A stretch of 64,000 nt of DNA from JACVRW01 sp963765135 (GTDB lineage: Bacteria; Actinomycetota; Thermoleophilia; Solirubrobacterales; Thermoleophilaceae), in assembly GCA_963765135.1 (NCBI GenBank), contig CAVXUX010000008.1, forward strand, positions 124,001-188,000, read 5' to 3'. How positions within the stretch are numbered: the first letter of the stretch is position 1; each line of letters opens with the position of its first letter. Positions 1 through 8,371 of the stretch are shown here, one piece after another. A program made the position numbers and the translations under genes. A model generated the notes under the pieces. That model searched no databases. It saw only the letters and a list, made by a program, of their open reading frames with translations, and was not told the origin of the DNA.

Positions 1-516
1 GGGGTCCGGCGGCATCGTCGCCAGCAGCCGGTAGGCGCCGCCTCTGCGCTCGAGCGCGTGCGACCAGATGTCGCCGGCGCTGAACGGGTCGCCCTCCTCG
101 GCGGGCGCGACCAGCCAGGCCTCCTGCTCGAGCTCGTCGTCGAGCTGCCCGGCGGACCAGCCCGCGTAGCCGGCGTACACGCACAGCCGGGTGAGCGACT
201 CGTTGGCCGAATCGGGGTCGAGCGTGCCGAGCTGGCCGACGACCTGCGTGCCGGCCTCGGAGAGGTCGCCGAACTCGCCGAGCGCGACGACCGACTCGGG
301 CGCCACCGGCCCGCCGATCCTGACCAGGGCGTCGTCCGCGGCCAGGTCGGCGAGCTGCGGAACGGCCTCCGCGACTCGCGTCTCCGACTCACGGTTGAGG
401 ACAACGCCGATGGCTCCCTCGGGCGTGTGCTCGATCACGAGCACGACGGTGCGGCGGAAATAATCGAACAACGACGGCGCCGCAATCAGGAGGTGACCCC
501 TAAGCATCTCCGACAC
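1..516 (-). CDS. YqgE/AlgH family (UPF0301, DUF179) protein, partial at window edge
   Basis: The reverse strand reads a continuous YqgE/AlgH-like protein of which about 172 residues are inside the window; its C-terminus lies beyond base 1. Visible family signatures are LRGHLLIAAPSL near the N-terminus, FRRTVVLVIEH, GAIGVVLNR and RIGGPV. The family is widespread and of uncertain biochemical role, sometimes linked to transcriptional regulation (AlgH). The start is not certain: ATG at 525, GTG at 516 and ATG at 507 are all in frame. GTG 516 is chosen because it puts the usual few residues before the LRGHLL motif. The gene is divergent from the membrane protein starting at 534, so the two promoters must overlap. 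Confidence 0.85.
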   Translation of the reverse strand, partial: MSEMLRGHLLIAAPSLFDYFRRTVVLVIEHTPEGAIGVVLNRESETRVAEAVPQLADLAADDALVRIGGPVAPESVVALGEFGDLSEAGTQVVGQLGTLDPDSANESLTRLCVYAGYAGWSAGQLDDELEQEAWLVAPAEEGDPFSAGDIWSHALERRGGAYRLLATMPPDP

Positions 517-520
517 GGCG

Positions 521-526
521 TACATT
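521..526 (+). promoter_or_regulatory. -10-like hexamer TACATT, leaderless-type
   Basis: TACATT ends exactly 7 nt before the ATG at 534 and no purine-rich ribosome binding site lies between, so the transcript would begin at or beside the start codon. No convincing -35 is visible. Confidence 0.55.
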
Positions 527-533
527 CTCCCCC

Positions 534-1319
534 ATGAACGCCAAGCTGGACACAGGGCGCGTCTTCGAGCGCATCTTCGAGATCTACCGTGAACAGTTCA
601 CGCTGCTCATCCCAGCCGCGCTGATCCTGTTCATCCCGGTCGCAATCCTCAACGGCCTCGTACAGACGGGCGGCGGCGCCTTGGCGGCGCTCGCCACGGC
701 GGCGATCTCCCTGATCGCGAGCTACTGGTATCAGGGGATGGTCGTCGAGGCGGTGGTGGACATCCTCGACGGACGGCGCGACCACACGATCGGCAGTCTC
801 TTCTCGTCGGTGTCCCCGTTCCTCGGAACGCTGATCGGCGCGGGCATCCTGGCCACGATCATCATCGTGATCGGGTTCATCCTGATCATCGTGCCGGGGC
901 TGATCGCGCTCACGTTCCTCGCCGTGGTGGCGCCAGCGGTCGTGATCGACCGCGCGGGCGTGACCGGCGCGCTTCGGCGAAGCCGTGAGCTCGTGTCGGG
1001 CCAGGCCTGGCGCGTGTTCGGCGTGATCGTCGTCCTGTTCCTGATCACCGCGTTGATCGGCGGCATCCTGAGCGCACTCGGCGGCAGCGTCAGCGACGAC
1101 TCGTTCGCCGGCTACGCCGTGGCCGACCTGATCGTGCGCGTCCTGCTCGGCCCGCTGACGGCGATCGCAGCGACGGTCATCTACGTCGAGCTGCGCCGCG
1201 TCAAGGGCGAGCCGCTCGCCCAGGACTCCGCGCCGACGCAGGCGCTCGGGGAGGATCCGCCCGTGCCGCCGCCGGCCGCGCCGGAGGCCCCCACCGGGCC
1301 GGAGGCGCCCACCGCGTAG
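534..1319 (+). CDS. Multi-pass membrane protein (GDPD-membrane-domain-like), unknown function
   Basis: A 261-residue integral membrane protein. Hydrophobic stretches fall at about residues 23-43, 50-71, 95-140 (long enough for two helices), 160-182 and 195-225, followed by a proline/alanine-rich acidic tail from about residue 235. The pattern resembles the membrane domain found alone or fused to glycerophosphoryl diester phosphodiesterases in Gram-positive bacteria, but no catalytic residues are present. The start follows a TACATT hexamer by 7 nt. The amidotransferase gene begins 4 bp after its stop, so they are probably co-transcribed. Function is not recognisable from sequence. Confidence 0.75.
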   Translation: MNAKLDTGRVFERIFEIYREQFTLLIPAALILFIPVAILNGLVQTGGGALAALATAAISLIASYWYQGMVVEAVVDILDGRRDHTIGSLFSSVSPFLGTLIGAGILATIIIVIGFILIIVPGLIALTFLAVVAPAVVIDRAGVTGALRRSRELVSGQAWRVFGVIVVLFLITALIGGILSALGGSVSDDSFAGYAVADLIVRVLLGPLTAIAATVIYVELRRVKGEPLAQDSAPTQALGEDPPVPPPAAPEAPTGPEAPTA

Positions 1320-1323
1320 CCGC

Positions 1324-2022
1324 TTGCGCGTCCTGGAGGTCGTACACCACCGCAACGCGGCGGCGGGCGTGTTCGCCGAGCCCGCCGGCGAGCACGAGCT
1401 CGTCGAGTGGCTCCCGCACGAGGCGCCGCCGCCGGGGCTCGACGGCATCGACGCCGCGATCGTCTTCGGAGCCGAGGCGCAGGTCGACCAGGAGGGCGCC
1501 CACCCCTGGCTGCGCCCGGAGAAGCAGCTCGTGCGGGAGCTGGTCGACCGCGGCACCCCCGTGCTCGGCGTGTGCTTCGGCTCCCAGCTGCTGGCCGAGC
1601 TGGCCGGCGCCGTCGTGCGCCGGGCCACCGAGCCGGAGATCGGCTGGCACGGGGTCGAGCTGACGCCCGACGGCAGGAGCGACCCGCTGCTCGGCTTCCT
1701 GCCCGAGACCTTCGAGAGCCTGCAATGGCACCACTACGAGTGGCTGCTGCCGCCCGGCGCCGTGGCGCTCGCACGCAGCGCCCGCTGCCTGCAGGCGTTC
1801 CGGCTGGAGGAGCGCCCGGTCTGGGGCGTCCAGTTCCACCCCGAGGTGACCGAGAGCGACTACGGGGAGTGGCTCGACGAGTGGGCCGACGACCCGGGAG
1901 CGGTGGCCACCGGGCTCGATCCCGAGGCCATCCGCGCCGAGACCGCGACCAAGATCGCGGCGTGGAACGAGGTCGGTCGCGAGCTGGCCGCCCGCTTCCT
2001 CGGCGAGGCTAGAGGGGCGTGA
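1324..2022 (+). CDS. Class I glutamine amidotransferase-like protein (GATase1)
   Basis: A 232-residue single-domain protein starting at TTG, 4 bp behind the membrane protein stop. It has the class I amidotransferase triad: nucleophile Cys84 in GVCFGSQLL and His172/Glu174 in VQFHPEV. Stand-alone members resemble the glutaminase half of GMP synthase and act on small gamma-glutamyl or amide substrates; no synthetase partner is visible here. Its 3' end overlaps the convergent SDR gene by 14 bp. Because the neighbouring block also encodes two peptidase C26-type gamma-glutamyl hydrolases, a role in gamma-glutamyl-amine metabolism is possible but is only inferred from position. Confidence 0.8.
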   Translation: MRVLEVVHHRNAAAGVFAEPAGEHELVEWLPHEAPPPGLDGIDAAIVFGAEAQVDQEGAHPWLRPEKQLVRELVDRGTPVLGVCFGSQLLAELAGAVVRRATEPEIGWHGVELTPDGRSDPLLGFLPETFESLQWHHYEWLLPPGAVALARSARCLQAFRLEERPVWGVQFHPEVTESDYGEWLDEWADDPGAVATGLDPEAIRAETATKIAAWNEVGRELAARFLGEARGA

Positions 2023-2755
2023 GGTAGGCGGCGGTCAGGCCGCCGTCGACCAGGAAGGTCGTCGCGTTCACGAAGCTCGACTCGTCGCTGGCGAGGAACA
2101 GCGCCCCGGCGGCCAGCTCGCCCGGCTCGGCGAAGCGGCCCGGGGGCAGGTGCACGAGTCGGCGCTCGGCCTTCTCCGGGTCCTTCGCGAACAGCTCCTT
2201 GAGCAGCGGCGTGTTCACCGGGCCCGGGCAGAGCGCGTTGACGCGGATGCCCTGCTTTGCGAACTCCACGCCCAGCTCGCGCGACATCGCCAGCACGCCG
2301 CCCTTCGACGCCGTGTACGACACCTGCGAGACGGCCGCGCCCATCACCGCGACAAACGACGCCGTGTTGATGATCGACCCGCCGCCGTTGTCGAGCAGGT
2401 GCGGGATGCCGTACTTGCAGCACAGGAACACCGACTTCAGGTTCACGTTCTGCACGCGGTCCCAGGCCTCGACCGAGGTGTCGAGGATCGACGCGTCGTC
2501 GTCGGGCGAGATGCCGGCGTTGTTGAAGAGCACGTCGATCTTGCCGAACCGCTCGCGCGCCTCCACGTACATGCCCTCGACGTCCTCCGGCTTCGTCACG
2601 TCGGCCTGGATGGCGAGGTCGCCGACCGCGTCGGGGCTCAGGTCCACGCCAACGACCTGCGCGCCCTCCGACTGGAACAGGCGCGCCGACTCGGCGCCGA
2701 TGCCGCTCGCGGTGCCCGTGATCACGCAGACCTTGCCCTCCAACCGTCCGGCCAT
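2009..2755 (-). CDS. SDR family NAD(P)-dependent oxidoreductase
   Basis: A 248-residue classical short-chain dehydrogenase. The cofactor loop TGTASGIG sits at residues 13-20, NNAG at 78-81, and the catalytic Ser133, Tyr147 and Lys151 (YTASK) are all present, so the enzyme should be active. Substrate is not determined; context suggests an alcohol, amino-alcohol or keto intermediate. The ATG overlaps the TGA of the upstream aldehyde dehydrogenase by one base (TGATG), a translational-coupling arrangement, so both are read from one mRNA. Length and motifs are typical of the family. Confidence 0.9.
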   Translation of the reverse strand: MAGRLEGKVCVITGTASGIGAESARLFQSEGAQVVGVDLSPDAVGDLAIQADVTKPEDVEGMYVEARERFGKIDVLFNNAGISPDDDASILDTSVEAWDRVQNVNLKSVFLCCKYGIPHLLDNGGGSIINTASFVAVMGAAVSQVSYTASKGGVLAMSRELGVEFAKQGIRVNALCPGPVNTPLLKELFAKDPEKAERRLVHLPPGRFAEPGELAAGALFLASDESSFVNATTFLVDGGLTAAYLTPL

Positions 2756-4117
2756 CAGCCCCCCTCCGTCGCGTAGTAGACGTTCTTCAGCTCCGTGTAG
2801 TGCTCCAGCGCATGCGGCCCCAGCTCGCGGCCGGTGCCCGACTGCTTGAAGCCGCCAAACGGCGTCGACACCCGCACCGAGCTGTTCGAGTTGATCGAGA
2901 GCACGCCGGTCTCGATCGCGCGCGCCACGCGCAGCGCCTTGGCCCCGTCGCGCGTCCAGATCGACCCGGAGAGCCCGTAGATCGTGTCGTTGGCCAGCCG
3001 CACGGCCTCGTCCTCGTCGCGGAACGGGATCACGCACGCGACCGGGCCGAAGATCTCCTCGCGCGCCGCGCGATCGTCGTTCGAGACGGGGCACAGGACG
3101 GTCGGCGGGAACCAGTAGCCCTTGCCCTCGGGCGCGCTGCCGCGGATCGCGATCGGGGCGTCGCCGTTCGCGTACGACGCCACCGTCTCGCGCTGATCCG
3201 CCGAGATCAGCGGGCCCATCTGGGTTTCGTCGTCGAGCGGGTCGCCCACGCGGATCGCCTCCACGGCCTCCTCGAGCGCGTCCATGAAGCGGTCGAGCGC
3301 CGAGCGCTCGACCAGGATGCGCGAGCGTGCGCAGCAGTCCTGACCGGCATTGCCGAACACGGCCATCGGGGCGGCGGCCGCGGCGCGCTCGAGGTCGGCG
3401 TCGGCGAAGATCACGTTGGCCGACTTGCCGCCCAGCTCGAGCGTGACGCGCTTGATCGTCTCCGCGGCCCGCGCCGCGATGCGGCGACCCACCTCCGTCG
3501 AGCCGGTGAACGCGACCTTGGCCACGTCGGGGTGCTCGACGATGCGCTCGCCGACCACGCGCCCCTGCCCGACGACCACGTTGAAGACGCCCTCGGGGAT
3601 GCCTGCCTCGACGACGATCTTCTCCAGCTCCACCGCCGTCAGCGGCGTCAGCTCGGCGGGCTTGAGCACGACCGTGTTGCCGGCCGCGAGCGCGGGGCCG
3701 AGCTTCCAGGAGGCGATCGCGATCGGGAAGTTCCAGGGCGTGATCAGGCCGACCACGCCGAGCGGCTCGCGGAACGTGAAGTCGACCCCGCCGGCCACCG
3801 GGATCGTGTCGCCCAGCAGGCGCTCGGGCGCGCCCGCGTAGTAGTTGAAGACGTCGGCGACCATGCCGACCTCGTCGCGCGCGTCCGAGATCGGCTTGCC
3901 GACGTTGCGCGCCTCGAGGCGGGCCAGGTCCTCCACGCGCTCGCCGACAAGGCGCGCGACGTTGCGCAGCAGGTCGGCGCGCACGCCGGGCTGCGATCCC
4001 CTTCCAGGCCGGGAAGGACTCGCGAGCCCTTGCGATCGCGGCGTCGGTCTCCTCGACGCCGGCCTGGGGAAGCTCGGCGAGCACCTCCTCGGTGGCCGGC
4101 TCGATGACGTTTACCAT
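2755..4117 (-). CDS. Aldehyde dehydrogenase, interrupted by a +1 frameshift
   Basis: NAD(P)+-dependent oxidation of an aldehyde to an acid. The N-terminus (MVNVIEPATEEVLAEL to FPAWKGIA) is read in one frame and the rest, from PGVRADLLRN to the C-terminus, in another; removing one base near 3991 restores an uninterrupted protein of about 453 residues. The catalytic cysteine motif GQDCCARSR and the general-base motif TLELGGK are intact. Annotation tools may report only the 409-residue piece from GTG 3984. The ATG at 4117 follows a TATGCT hexamer by 9 nt; an alternative ATG at 4138 would overlap the divergent hydrolase start. By context it may act like PuuC on gamma-glutamyl aldehydes, but specificity is inferred. 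Confidence 0.85.
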
Positions 4118-4136
4118 CGGCTCGCGAGCATAAGTC

Positions 4137-4865
4137 ATGGCGACGGGTGGGGAAATCGCGATCGGGATCTGCGCCGTGCGGGAGCGAGCGCGGTGGGCGT
4201 TCTGGGACCAGACCGCGCACCTGGTGGCCGACACCTACGTCGCCGCGATCCAGGCCGCGGGCGCCCACGCGCTGCTGCTGCCGGTGGACGCGCGCGCGCC
4301 GGAGGCGCTGCTCGACCGGGTGGACGGCCTGATGGTGATCGGGGGCGCCGACCTGGATCCGGAGGTCTACGGGCAGCAGCGCTCCGAGCACACGGAGACG
4401 ACCTACCGCGAGCGCGACGAGTTCGAGCTGGCGCTCACACGCGAGGCGCTGCGACGCGGCCTGCCCTTCCTCGGCATCTGCCGCGGGATGCAGCTGCTCA
4501 ACGTGGCGCTGGGCGGAACGCTCAACCAGCACCTCGTCGGCGAGGACGGCGAGCCGTCGCACCGCCGCATCATCGGCACGTTCGAGGGCACCGAGCACGA
4601 GATCGACCTGGAGCCCGGCTCGCTGGCGGAGCGAGCGCTGGGCGGGCCGGTGCACGAAGCGCGCTGCCACCACCACCAGGCGGTCGACCGCGTCGGGGAC
4701 GGCCTGATCGTGTCGGGGCGGGCCCGAGACGGCGTGGCGGAGGCAATCGAGCTGGCCGACGGGTGGACGCTGGGCGTGCAATGGCACCCGGAGGCGGGCG
4801 ACAAGCGGGAGCTGTTCCAGGCGCTCGCCGAAGCGGCGGGCACCTACGCCGGCGCGCCCCGGTAG
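4137..4865 (+). CDS. Gamma-glutamyl-gamma-aminobutyrate hydrolase-like (peptidase C26, PuuD type)
   Basis: A 242-residue class I amidotransferase-fold hydrolase. The nucleophile is Cys115 in GICRGMQLLN and the partner residues are His217 and Glu219 in VQWHPE; both motifs are characteristic of peptidase C26/PuuD enzymes, which release glutamate from gamma-glutamyl-amine acids. It is divergent from the aldehyde dehydrogenase, with start codons about 20 bp apart, and convergent with a second copy of the same family (4844-5563), overlapping it by 22 bp. The two copies share motifs but differ in sequence, suggesting different substrates rather than a recent duplication. Confidence 0.88.
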   Translation: MATGGEIAIGICAVRERARWAFWDQTAHLVADTYVAAIQAAGAHALLLPVDARAPEALLDRVDGLMVIGGADLDPEVYGQQRSEHTETTYRERDEFELALTREALRRGLPFLGICRGMQLLNVALGGTLNQHLVGEDGEPSHRRIIGTFEGTEHEIDLEPGSLAERALGGPVHEARCHHHQAVDRVGDGLIVSGRARDGVAEAIELADGWTLGVQWHPEAGDKRELFQALAEAAGTYAGAPR

Positions 4866-5563
4866 GCCCGCGCCGCCTCCACCAGCGACCCGATCACGTT
4901 CGAGCGCTCGTCCTCCTCGGGGTGCCAGAGCACGCCCAGCGCGTACGGCTTGTCCGGCAGCTCGATCGCCTCGACGGTGTCGTCGCCCGAGGACCAGCCG
5001 ACCGCCACGAGGCCCTCGCCCAGCTCGTCGATGCCCTGGTGGTGGTGGGACTTCACGTCCGCCCGCTCGCCTCCGACGGCGCGGGCGGCCAGGCTCTCCG
5101 AGCCGAGGCGCACCTCGTGGTCGCTGTAGGCGCCGGGCGTGTGGCGGTGCGTCGCCACGTCGGCCAGGTGCTGCACCAGCGTGCCGCCGCAGGTCACGTT
5201 CAGCATCTGCATCCCGCGGCAGATTCCGAGCACCGGCATGTCGCGCTCCAGCGCCGCGTGCGCCAGCGCCAGCTCGAAGCGGTCGCGCTCGGGCCACGAG
5301 CCGCGCGTCTCCGGATGCGGGCGAGCCCCGTAGCTCGCGGGGTCCACATCGGAGCCGCCGGCCAGCATCAGCCCGTCGATCAGGTCGAGCATCTCCCCCG
5401 GCTGCTCGGCCGCGGCGTCATCCGGCGGCAGCAGCACCGCCAGGCCGCCGGCCGCCTGCACGGTCAGCGAATAGGCGCGCGGCGAGAGGTTGCAGACGGT
5501 GTCCCACCCACCCCAGGACGCGCGCTCCACGGCCGCGCAGACACCGATGACGGGACGACTCAC
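4844..5563 (-). CDS. Second gamma-glutamyl-GABA hydrolase-like protein (peptidase C26)
   Basis: A 239-residue PuuD-type hydrolase with nucleophile Cys115 in GICRGMQML and His214/Glu216 in VLWHPEE. Its GTG start overlaps the stop of the glutamine-synthetase-like gene by 4 bp (GTGA), so the ligase that would make the gamma-glutamyl conjugate and the hydrolase that would cleave it are translationally coupled. This is the expected pairing for a gamma-glutamylated-amine pathway of the Puu type. The enzyme is predicted cytosolic. Substrate cannot be told from sequence. Confidence 0.88.
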   Translation of the reverse strand: MSRPVIGVCAAVERASWGGWDTVCNLSPRAYSLTVQAAGGLAVLLPPDDAAAEQPGEMLDLIDGLMLAGGSDVDPASYGARPHPETRGSWPERDRFELALAHAALERDMPVLGICRGMQMLNVTCGGTLVQHLADVATHRHTPGAYSDHEVRLGSESLAARAVGGERADVKSHHHQGIDELGEGLVAVGWSSGDDTVEAIELPDKPYALGVLWHPEEDERSNVIGSLVEAARAYRGAPA

Positions 5564-6888
5564 AAACGCTCGAACCCGCGGAACTTCTCCCAGTCGGTGA
5601 CGGCGGCCTCGAACGCGTCCAGCTCGATGCGTGCGCGGTTCAGGTAGTGGTCCACGACCTCCTGCCCGAATGCCTCCGCGGCGATGGCCGACTCGGCGAA
5701 CAGGTCGCGTGCCGCGTACATCGTGTGCGGCACCTTGGGCTTGTCGGACTCGTAGGCGTTGCCCTCGAAGGCGGGCTCGAGCGGCAGCTCCCTCTCGATG
5801 CCGTGCAGGCCGGCGGCGATCATCGCGGCCAGCGCCAGGTACGGGTTCACGTCCGCCCCCGGCAGCCGGTTCTCCACGCGCAGTCCCTGCCCGTGGCCGA
5901 CCACGCGCATCGAGCAGGTGCGGTTGTCCTTGCCCCACGCCACGGCCGTGGGGGCGAACGACCCCTCCACGTAGCGCTTGTACGAGTTCACGTGCGGGGC
6001 GAACATCAGCGTCAGCTCGCGCAGCCCCGCCAGCTGGCCGGCCACGAAGTGCTCGAACGTGGCCTGATCGTCGGCGAACACGTTGCCGCCGTCCTCCTGC
6101 TGCAGCGAGCAGTGGATGTGGCAGGAGTTGCCCTCGCGCTCGTCGATCTTCGCCATGTAGGTGATCGACATGCCTTCCTGGGCGGCGATCTCCTTGGCGC
6201 CGGTCTTGTAGATGACGTGATCGTCCGCCGTGGCCAGCGCCTGGTCGTAGTGGAAGTTGATCTCGTGCTGCCCGAAGTTGCACTCGCCCTTCGAGTTCTC
6301 CACGCGCAGGCCCGCGGCGGTCATCGAGTTGCGGATGCGGCGCAGCAGCGGCTCCACGCGCGCGGTGCCGATCATCGAGTAGTCGACGTTGTAGAGGTTG
6401 GCCGGATCGAGGTCGCGATAGCCCTTGCGCCACGCGTCCTCGTAGCTGTCCTTGAAGACGATGAACTCGAGCTCCGTGCCCGCCGTGGCGACCCAGCCGC
6501 GCTCGGCCAGCCGCGCGAGCTGACGGCGCAGGATCTGGCGCGGCGAGGCGACCACGTCGGAGCCGTCCTCCCACGCGAGGTCGGCCATCACGAGCACCGT
6601 TCCCTCGTGCCAGGGGATCGGGCGCAGCGTGTCCATGTCGGGCTTCATCACGAAGTCGCCGTAGCCCCGCTCCCAGCTCGACATCGCGTAGCCGTCGACG
6701 GTGTTCATGTCCACGTCGACGGCGAGCAGGTAGTTGCAGCCCTCCGCGTTGTGCTCGACCACCTCGTCGAGGAAGTGTCCGGCGGTCAAGCGCTTGCCCT
6801 GAAGCCGGCCCTCCATGTCGGCGATCGTGAGCAGCACGGTGTCGACGCTGCCCTTCTCCACGGCCTTGCGCAACTCGTCTAGGGTCAC
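5560..6888 (-). CDS. Glutamine synthetase-family ligase (gamma-glutamyl-amine synthetase candidate)
   Basis: A 442-residue GlnA-type ATP-dependent ligase. Metal and substrate motifs are visible: GTELEFIVF, GECNFGQHEINFHY, SCHIHCSL and the arginine-rich RTCSMRVVGHGQGLRVENR. It lacks the adenylylation-loop tyrosine context of housekeeping GlnA and is coupled to a gamma-glutamyl hydrolase, which is known for PuuA/GlnA3-like enzymes that glutamylate polyamines, ethanolamine or other amines. The GTG at 6888 is chosen because TAGGGT lies 8 nt before it; a longer ATG start at 6951 would run into the divergent kinase gene. The amine substrate is inferred, not shown. Confidence 0.87.
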   Translation of the reverse strand: MTLDELRKAVEKGSVDTVLLTIADMEGRLQGKRLTAGHFLDEVVEHNAEGCNYLLAVDVDMNTVDGYAMSSWERGYGDFVMKPDMDTLRPIPWHEGTVLVMADLAWEDGSDVVASPRQILRRQLARLAERGWVATAGTELEFIVFKDSYEDAWRKGYRDLDPANLYNVDYSMIGTARVEPLLRRIRNSMTAAGLRVENSKGECNFGQHEINFHYDQALATADDHVIYKTGAKEIAAQEGMSITYMAKIDEREGNSCHIHCSLQQEDGGNVFADDQATFEHFVAGQLAGLRELTLMFAPHVNSYKRYVEGSFAPTAVAWGKDNRTCSMRVVGHGQGLRVENRLPGADVNPYLALAAMIAAGLHGIERELPLEPAFEGNAYESDKPKVPHTMYAARDLFAESAIAAEAFGQEVVDHYLNRARIELDAFEAAVTDWEKFRGFERL

Positions 6889-6896
6889 GGCTGCCG

Positions 6897-6902
6897 ACCC
6901 TA
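6897..6902 (-). promoter_or_regulatory. -10-like hexamer TAGGGT before the GS-like gene
   Basis: Read on the minus strand, TAGGGT ends 8 nt before the GTG at 6888, the leaderless-type spacing seen throughout the window. It supports the short start of the ligase. Confidence 0.5.
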
Positions 6903-6920
6903 TCCGATGGGATTCGCGGC

Positions 6921-8370
6921 TTGCTACTTCTGGGCATCGACGAGGGGACAACCGGGGTCAAGGCGGCCCTGTTCGACGAAGGGCTGCGGCCTGTCCGCGA
7001 AGCGCGCCGGGACAAGGCCAACCGGCATCCGCAGCCCGGCTGGGTCGAGCAGGACGGCGAGGAGGTCCTCGCCGCCGTCGTCGAGGCGGTCGCGGAGCTG
7101 CTGGCGGACGCGCCCGAGCAGGTGGTCGCCTGCGGGCTCGACCACCAGGGCGAATCGGTGCTCGCCTGGGACGCCGAAACCGGCACGCCGCTCACGCCGA
7201 TCGTGGTCTGGCAGGACAAGCGCTCGCAGGAGGTGCTCGACCGAATGGGCGAGCACGAGGCCGAGATCCAGGAGCTCAGCGGCCTCCCGTTCGACCCCTA
7301 CTTCTCCGCCGCCAAGCTGGCGTGGCTGCTCGAGCACGAGGACGCCGTCCAGCAGCGCGCGCGACGCCGGCACGCTGCGCATGGGCACGGTCGACTCGTT
7401 CCTCTGCGACCGGCTCGGCGCCGGCTTCGCCACCGACGCGTCGACCGCCTCGCGCACCCAGCTGCACGCTCTCGGAAAGCCCGGCTTCGACGACCGCCTG
7501 GGCGAGCTGTTCGGCGTACCGCTGGACGTGCTGCCCGAGGTGCGCGACACCGCCGGCCAGCTGGGCGTGCTGCGCCACGAATCGTGGCCGGTCGAGCTGC
7601 CGCTCTGCGGCCAGGTGGTCGACCAGCAGGCGGCGCTCGCCGGCGCCGGCTGCGTCGTGCCGGGCCGCGTGAAGGCGACCTACGGGACCGGCGTGTTCGT
7701 GCTCGGCCACACCGGCGACGAGGTGCCGCGCCCGTCCGGCGGGCTGCTGCCGACCGTCGCCTGGCGCATCGACGGCCGCACCGAGTACGCGGTGGACGGC
7801 GGCGTGTTCGCCGCGGGGGCGATGCTCGAGTGGATGTGCCGCGAGCTCGGCGTCGCGGAGCGGCCGGCGGCGCTGGCCGAGCTGGCCCGCGAGGCCGACG
7901 ACAGCGCCGGCGCACGCGTGCTCCCGGCCCTGGCCGGCATCGGCGCCCCGTGGTGGCGCCCCGAGGCCCGCGCCGTGATCGCCGGGCTGCACGGGGGCAC
8001 GACCCGCGCGCACGTGGCGCGCGCGGCGCTCGAGGGGATCGCATGGCGCGTGGCCGACGTGGTCGCGGCGATGCGCGAGGGCGTGGACGTGCGCTCGCTG
8101 CGGGTGGACGGCGGGCTCACCAACGAGCCGCTGCTGCTGCAGCTGCAGGCCGACGCGATCGGCGTGCCGGTCGAGGCCGCGGGCGCGGACGCGACCGTGC
8201 TGGGCGCCGCGGTGCTGGCCGCGGTGGGCTCGGGCACGATCGGCTCGCTGGCCGAGGCGGCCGAGCTGCTGCCGGTCGACCGCACGGTCGAGCCGCAGCG
8301 CGACGACGCGTGGCGCGCCGCCGAGCACGAGCGCTGGCGCGCGTTCGTGCTCGGCGCTGCTGAGCTGTGA
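6921..8370 (+). CDS. FGGY-family carbohydrate (glycerol-type) kinase, interrupted by a +1 frameshift
   Basis: ATP-dependent sugar/polyol kinase of about 483 residues once corrected. The N-terminal domain starts MLLLGIDEGTTGVKAALFD and contains VVWQDKR; the C-terminal domain has the FGGY-type ATP site LRVDGGLTNEPLLLQLQ and GIGAPWWRPEAR, close to glycerol kinases. The reading frame changes at about 7354-7363 within a GC alternation (CGCGCGCG); one extra base explains it, and both halves are well conserved. A TTG start at 6921 is the first in-frame codon before the motif. The gene is divergent from the ligase and ends one base before the convergent permease stop. Confidence 0.83.
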
Positions 8371-8371
8371 G

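Noticed and set aside
4117..4138. ATG 4138 as the ALDH start overlapping the divergent hydrolase start (CATG)
   Set aside because: ATG 4117 gives the usual ALDH N-terminus and has TATGCT 9 nt upstream; overlapping divergent start codons are unlikely.
2009..4234. A 741-codon minus-strand frame fusing an ALDH N-terminus to the SDR
   Set aside because: The middle (arginine-rich) is out-of-frame ALDH; the frame opens only because of the +1 shift near 3991. ALDH and SDR are separate genes with a TGATG junction.
4844..7219. A 791-codon minus-strand frame across hydrolase and ligase
   Set aside because: Its N-terminal two-thirds is arginine/alanine-rich antisense or out-of-frame sequence of the GS-like gene; only the last 239 codons are the real hydrolase.
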